A DNA stretch of 64,000 nt from JAJPXC01 sp964510535 (GTDB lineage Bacteria; Bacteroidota; Bacteroidia; Bacteroidales; Muribaculaceae): the NCBI GenBank assembly GCA_964510535.1, contig CAZECG010000004.1, positions 1 through 64,000 on the forward strand, in the 5' to 3' direction. The notes under the pieces are model-generated. The model was not told the origin of the DNA, did not search any database, and saw only the letters and a program-made list of their open reading frames with translations. Below are positions 61,991-64,000 of the stretch, in pieces; position 1 is the stretch's first letter; each line of letters opens with the position of its first letter. The position numbers were made by a program, and so were the translations under genes.

Positions 61991-62635
61991 TTATAAGTCT
62001 TTGAGAGATGAAATTACTTTTTCAGGCGAGGGGGATGAGAACACATAACTGCCCGCCACTAAAATGTCGGCACCGGCATTGGCAAGTAATCGCCCGGTTT
62101 CAAGGTTTACCCCGCCGTCAACTTCAATAAGAGCCCTTGAGCCACTTATTGAAATCAATTCACGCAATTGCTTCACTTTTTCTATTGTGCGTGAAATAAA
62201 TTTTTGGCCGCCAAATCCAGGGTTCACCGACATAAGAAGTACCATGTCAAGTTCTTGGATTACATTTTCGAGCGTGATTACCGGAGTGGACGGGTTGAGC
62301 GTGACGGCGGCTTTCATTCCGGCAGCCTTGATGCCTTGAATCGTGCGGTCGAGATGTACGCACGCTTCCTGATGCACATTCATGATGGCTGCGCCGCAGT
62401 CTCGTGTCTGAGATATATAATTCTGCGGGTTGACAATCATCAGGTGTACATCAAGCGGCTTTTGGGCGTGTTTCGCGACCGCTTTAATGACCGGGAACCC
62501 AAATGATATGTTGGGGACGAATACCCCGTCCATTACGTCGAGGTGAATCAAATCAGCCTCGGAGCGATTCAGCATTTTTATATCCCGTTCAAGGTTGGCG
62601 AAGTCAGCTGATAATAGTGATGGCGATACCTGCAT
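61991..62635 (-). CDS. rpe: Ribulose-phosphate 3-epimerase
   Basis: The 214-residue TIM-barrel enzyme has the family motifs SPSLLSADFANL, HLDVMDGVFVPNISFG, MSVNPGFGGQKFI and EVDGGVN. It interconverts ribulose-5-phosphate and xylulose-5-phosphate in the pentose phosphate pathway. ATG 62635 (MQVSPSLL) is the usual start; the frame to 62695 overlaps the end of dedA. It lies 10 nt after dedA and 13 nt before ftsK. Confidence 0.96.
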   Translation of the reverse strand: MQVSPSLLSADFANLERDIKMLNRSEADLIHLDVMDGVFVPNISFGFPVIKAVAKHAQKPLDVHLMIVNPQNYISQTRDCGAAIMNVHQEACVHLDRTIQGIKAAGMKAAVTLNPSTPVITLENVIQELDMVLLMSVNPGFGGQKFISRTIEKVKQLRELISISGSRALIEVDGGVNLETGRLLANAGADILVAGSYVFSSPSPEKVISSLKDL

Positions 62636-62645
62636 CTTTGAGTTG

Positions 62646-63335
62646 TTAAGATTCCTTGATTTGTTGGTTTGCTCCCTTTTTTGGCTTAAACGCATTGTAA
62701 ATTATAAACACTACGCATAGTATGCCAATACCCAATCCTGCATAAGTTAGATAGTCATTATATTTTTCGACTTGGTTGAACAGGTCGGTCAATGGGACGC
62801 TTTTCGCAAGCCACCAACCAAGAAATGCGAGAATTGCATTCCATAACAAAGCTCCAAGACTGGTAAATATCACAAATATGCCGATATTCATTCTGGAAAG
62901 CCCGGCCGGAATTGAAATCAATTGTCTCACGGCCGGGATAAGACGTCCTAAAAATGTTGATATGGCTCCATGTCGCTCAAAATATCTTTCGGCGTTTTCG
63001 ACTTTAGCCTGATCTATCAAGCATGCGTGACCGAAACGGCTGTTGGCGAATTTGTAGACTATCGGTCGACCTATCCAAAGAGCAAGATAATAATTTATTA
63101 TAGCACCAACTAAGGCTCCGGCGGTTGCCATTAGAACCACGACATAGATATTCATAGGATTGCTGTCTTGGCAAGCGAGATATGCGGCGGGGGGGACAAC
63201 GACCTCCGATGGGAATGGGATGAATGAGCTTTCAATAACCATGAAAACAAAAACAAAAATGTAGTTGGCGTTATCGACAAACCACTGAAAAAATGTTGAT
63301 GCGTCGAAAATGGCCAAAGGAATCATGTCAAGCAT
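62646..63335 (-). CDS. DedA family membrane protein
   Basis: The 229-residue protein has the DedA/SNARE-associated layout with FIPFPSEVVVPPAAYLA in the first re-entrant part, GALVGAIINYYLALWIGR, and FLGRLIPAVRQLISIPAGLSRM near the middle. It has four to five hydrophobic segments and a basic C-terminus. DedA proteins are polyprenyl-phosphate/phospholipid translocases or scramblases, often tied to undecaprenyl-phosphate recycling. It heads a minus-strand run to trxB and is preceded by the structured leader at 63359-63430, which may control it. Confidence 0.9.
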   Translation of the reverse strand: MLDMIPLAIFDASTFFQWFVDNANYIFVFVFMVIESSFIPFPSEVVVPPAAYLACQDSNPMNIYVVVLMATAGALVGAIINYYLALWIGRPIVYKFANSRFGHACLIDQAKVENAERYFERHGAISTFLGRLIPAVRQLISIPAGLSRMNIGIFVIFTSLGALLWNAILAFLGWWLAKSVPLTDLFNQVEKYNDYLTYAGLGIGILCVVFIIYNAFKPKKGANQQIKES

Positions 63336-63358
63336 AATTGTATTAAGGAATATTTAGG

Positions 63359-63430
63359 GAGGTTCGATAAATCCAACTTATCATTGGCGAGTAGCAAGAA
63401 CCTCATTATGTCTATCGCCAATGTGATTTT
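63359..63430 (-). ncRNA. Structured leader RNA, copy B, upstream of dedA
   Basis: On the minus strand CATTGGCGA (63415-63423) pairs perfectly with TCGCCAATG (63382-63390). GATAA and TTATC (63378-63382 with 63366-63370) close a hairpin with loop GTTGGAT. GAGGTTC (63398-63404), in the loop of the first helix, pairs perfectly with GAACCTC (63359-63365), forming a pseudoknot. It ends 23 nt before the dedA ATG. It is homologous to copy A at 32293-32366 with compensatory changes. Confidence 0.65.
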
Positions 63431-63434
63431 TTTG

Positions 63435-63442
63435 CAAATTTA
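63435..63442 (-). promoter_or_regulatory. Probable -7 box of dedA
   Basis: TAAATTTG on the minus strand fits TAnnTTTG and lies just upstream of leader RNA copy B, the same arrangement as copy A. The span 63443-63813 contains no gene or element I can support. Confidence 0.5.
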
Positions 63443-63813
63443 AGAAACCTTTTTCTGATTTTTCGCACAAATCACGGCATTTTTTGGGCGGAGTTTAACT
63501 AATCGATTATCAATTGTGTGTATAATACTCGCACGGTTGTCCATTTCTTATGGTTTTCGTGGGCTTTCTTCTGATGTGTTAATTGTATGTGATGTTTGAC
63601 GTTGCGACATTCGTTTTTGCTCCGATGGGTATTTGGGCTGTTTCAAACAAATTGCTACATGTTTGATAGGGACGGAATTAATGACTTTTCATCATGATTG
63701 ATTTTTTTGTATAAAAACATAAGGTAAACAGCAGTTTGGCAGTTGTTTAATTCTTGGCGTGTTCTTTGTGACAAAAAGTCGGAGCAAAAGTCGGTTTGTT
63801 GTGAAATATTCTG

Positions 63814-63821
63814 TAACTTTG
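63814..63821 (+). promoter_or_regulatory. Probable promoter of the polysaccharide-export gene
   Basis: TAACTTTG fits TAnnTTTG, 53 nt before the ATG at 63875. A TTTG lies at 63795-63798, only 15 nt upstream, so the -33 match is imperfect. Confidence 0.5.
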
Positions 63822-63874
63822 CTGCGGAAATATAGTACTCATATTTATCTGAAAACGTATATACGAATCTTGAT

Positions 63875-64000
63875 ATGAAATTTAAATCATGTTGTGCGGC
63901 CATGGTGGTCATGGCAATGTTGGCTTCTTGCACTACCCATAAGAAAGTCCCTTTAGTGCAAGACGCTGAATATATTCCCGCTGAGATTCTTGCCCAACCG
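63875..64000 (+). CDS. Polysaccharide export outer-membrane lipoprotein (Wza-like), 5' part
   Basis: Only 42 codons are in the window; the gene runs off the right edge. They encode a lipoprotein signal ending MLASC with the lipidated cysteine at 19, then TTHKKVPLVQDAEYIP. The KKVPxxQDAE pattern right after the lipid anchor is typical of Bacteroidetes polysaccharide biosynthesis/export proteins that form the outer-membrane channel for capsule or exopolysaccharide. A polysaccharide locus may therefore continue beyond the window. Confidence 0.7.
   Translation, partial: MKFKSCCAAMVVMAMLASCTTHKKVPLVQDAEYIPAEILAQP

Noticed and set aside
63655..63933. A 92-codon minus-strand open frame near the right edge
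   Set aside because: It overlaps the promoter and signal peptide of the polysaccharide-export lipoprotein, and its composition is AT-rich and unlike a protein.

Overview
The window looks like a chromosomal segment of a gut Bacteroidales bacterium, most likely Muribaculaceae-like; the family is inferred from gene content, not tested. Supporting signs are promoters of the Bacteroidetes type (TTTG about 20 nt upstream of TAnnTTTG), start codons without Shine-Dalgarno sequences, Bat aerotolerance genes, BtuB/BtuG-type cobalamin uptake, proteins with type IX secretion (T9SS) C-terminal tails, and Bacteroidetes-restricted families (DUF4301, DUF4494, DUF3098, Porin_10). It is mostly ordinary core genome. 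I see no prophage, CRISPR array or intact insertion sequence.

Layout. 1-300: a tandem pair of identical tRNA-Arg(ACG) genes with a terminator. 525-10029: 5'-nucleotidase, a GH3/beta-lactamase-like fusion (NagZ type), a tricorn-like S41 protease and a DUF4301 protein. 10081-13178: an EamA transporter, then a minus-strand run of BASS transporter, Crp/Fnr regulator and YjbR protein. 13299-17444: a cobalamin riboswitch followed by btuB, btuG and yigZ. 17461-21949: a housekeeping minus-strand run ftsX, DUF3098, uppP, truB, queA, DUF2148. 22204-28725: two large secreted proteins with T9SS-like tails, one a DUF5722 (putative glycoside hydrolase) protein carrying four copies of one accessory domain. 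28884-31908: miaB diverging from a succinate/acetate CoA-transferase. 32020-39589: a small acidic protein behind a structured leader, a solute-binding protein with a Porin_10 porin, an S9 peptidase with a DUF486 membrane protein, a universal stress protein and a small HTH protein. 39791-48263: the moxR-DUF58-(DUF4381-like)-batA-batB-batC-batD-batE operon. 48441-49834: an HU gene overlapping a membrane-spanning HU/LysM-like gene. 49919-57465: rsgA, DUF4494, yggS, a sugar MFS transporter and a T9SS-tailed phosphodiester glycosidase. 57744-63335: a minus-strand run dedA-rpe-ftsK-lolA-trxB. 63875-64000: the start of a polysaccharide-export lipoprotein gene cut by the window edge.

The most unusual signal is a pair of related roughly 70-nt leader elements, 31 kb apart, at 32293-32366 and 63359-63430. 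Each lies directly downstream of a Bacteroidetes-type -7 box and 12-23 nt before the start codon of a minus-strand gene (the small acidic protein and dedA). Both keep the same helices, with compensatory base changes, and can form a pseudoknot whose 3' strand abuts the start codon. This looks like a riboswitch-like or protein-binding leader RNA that I do not recognise.
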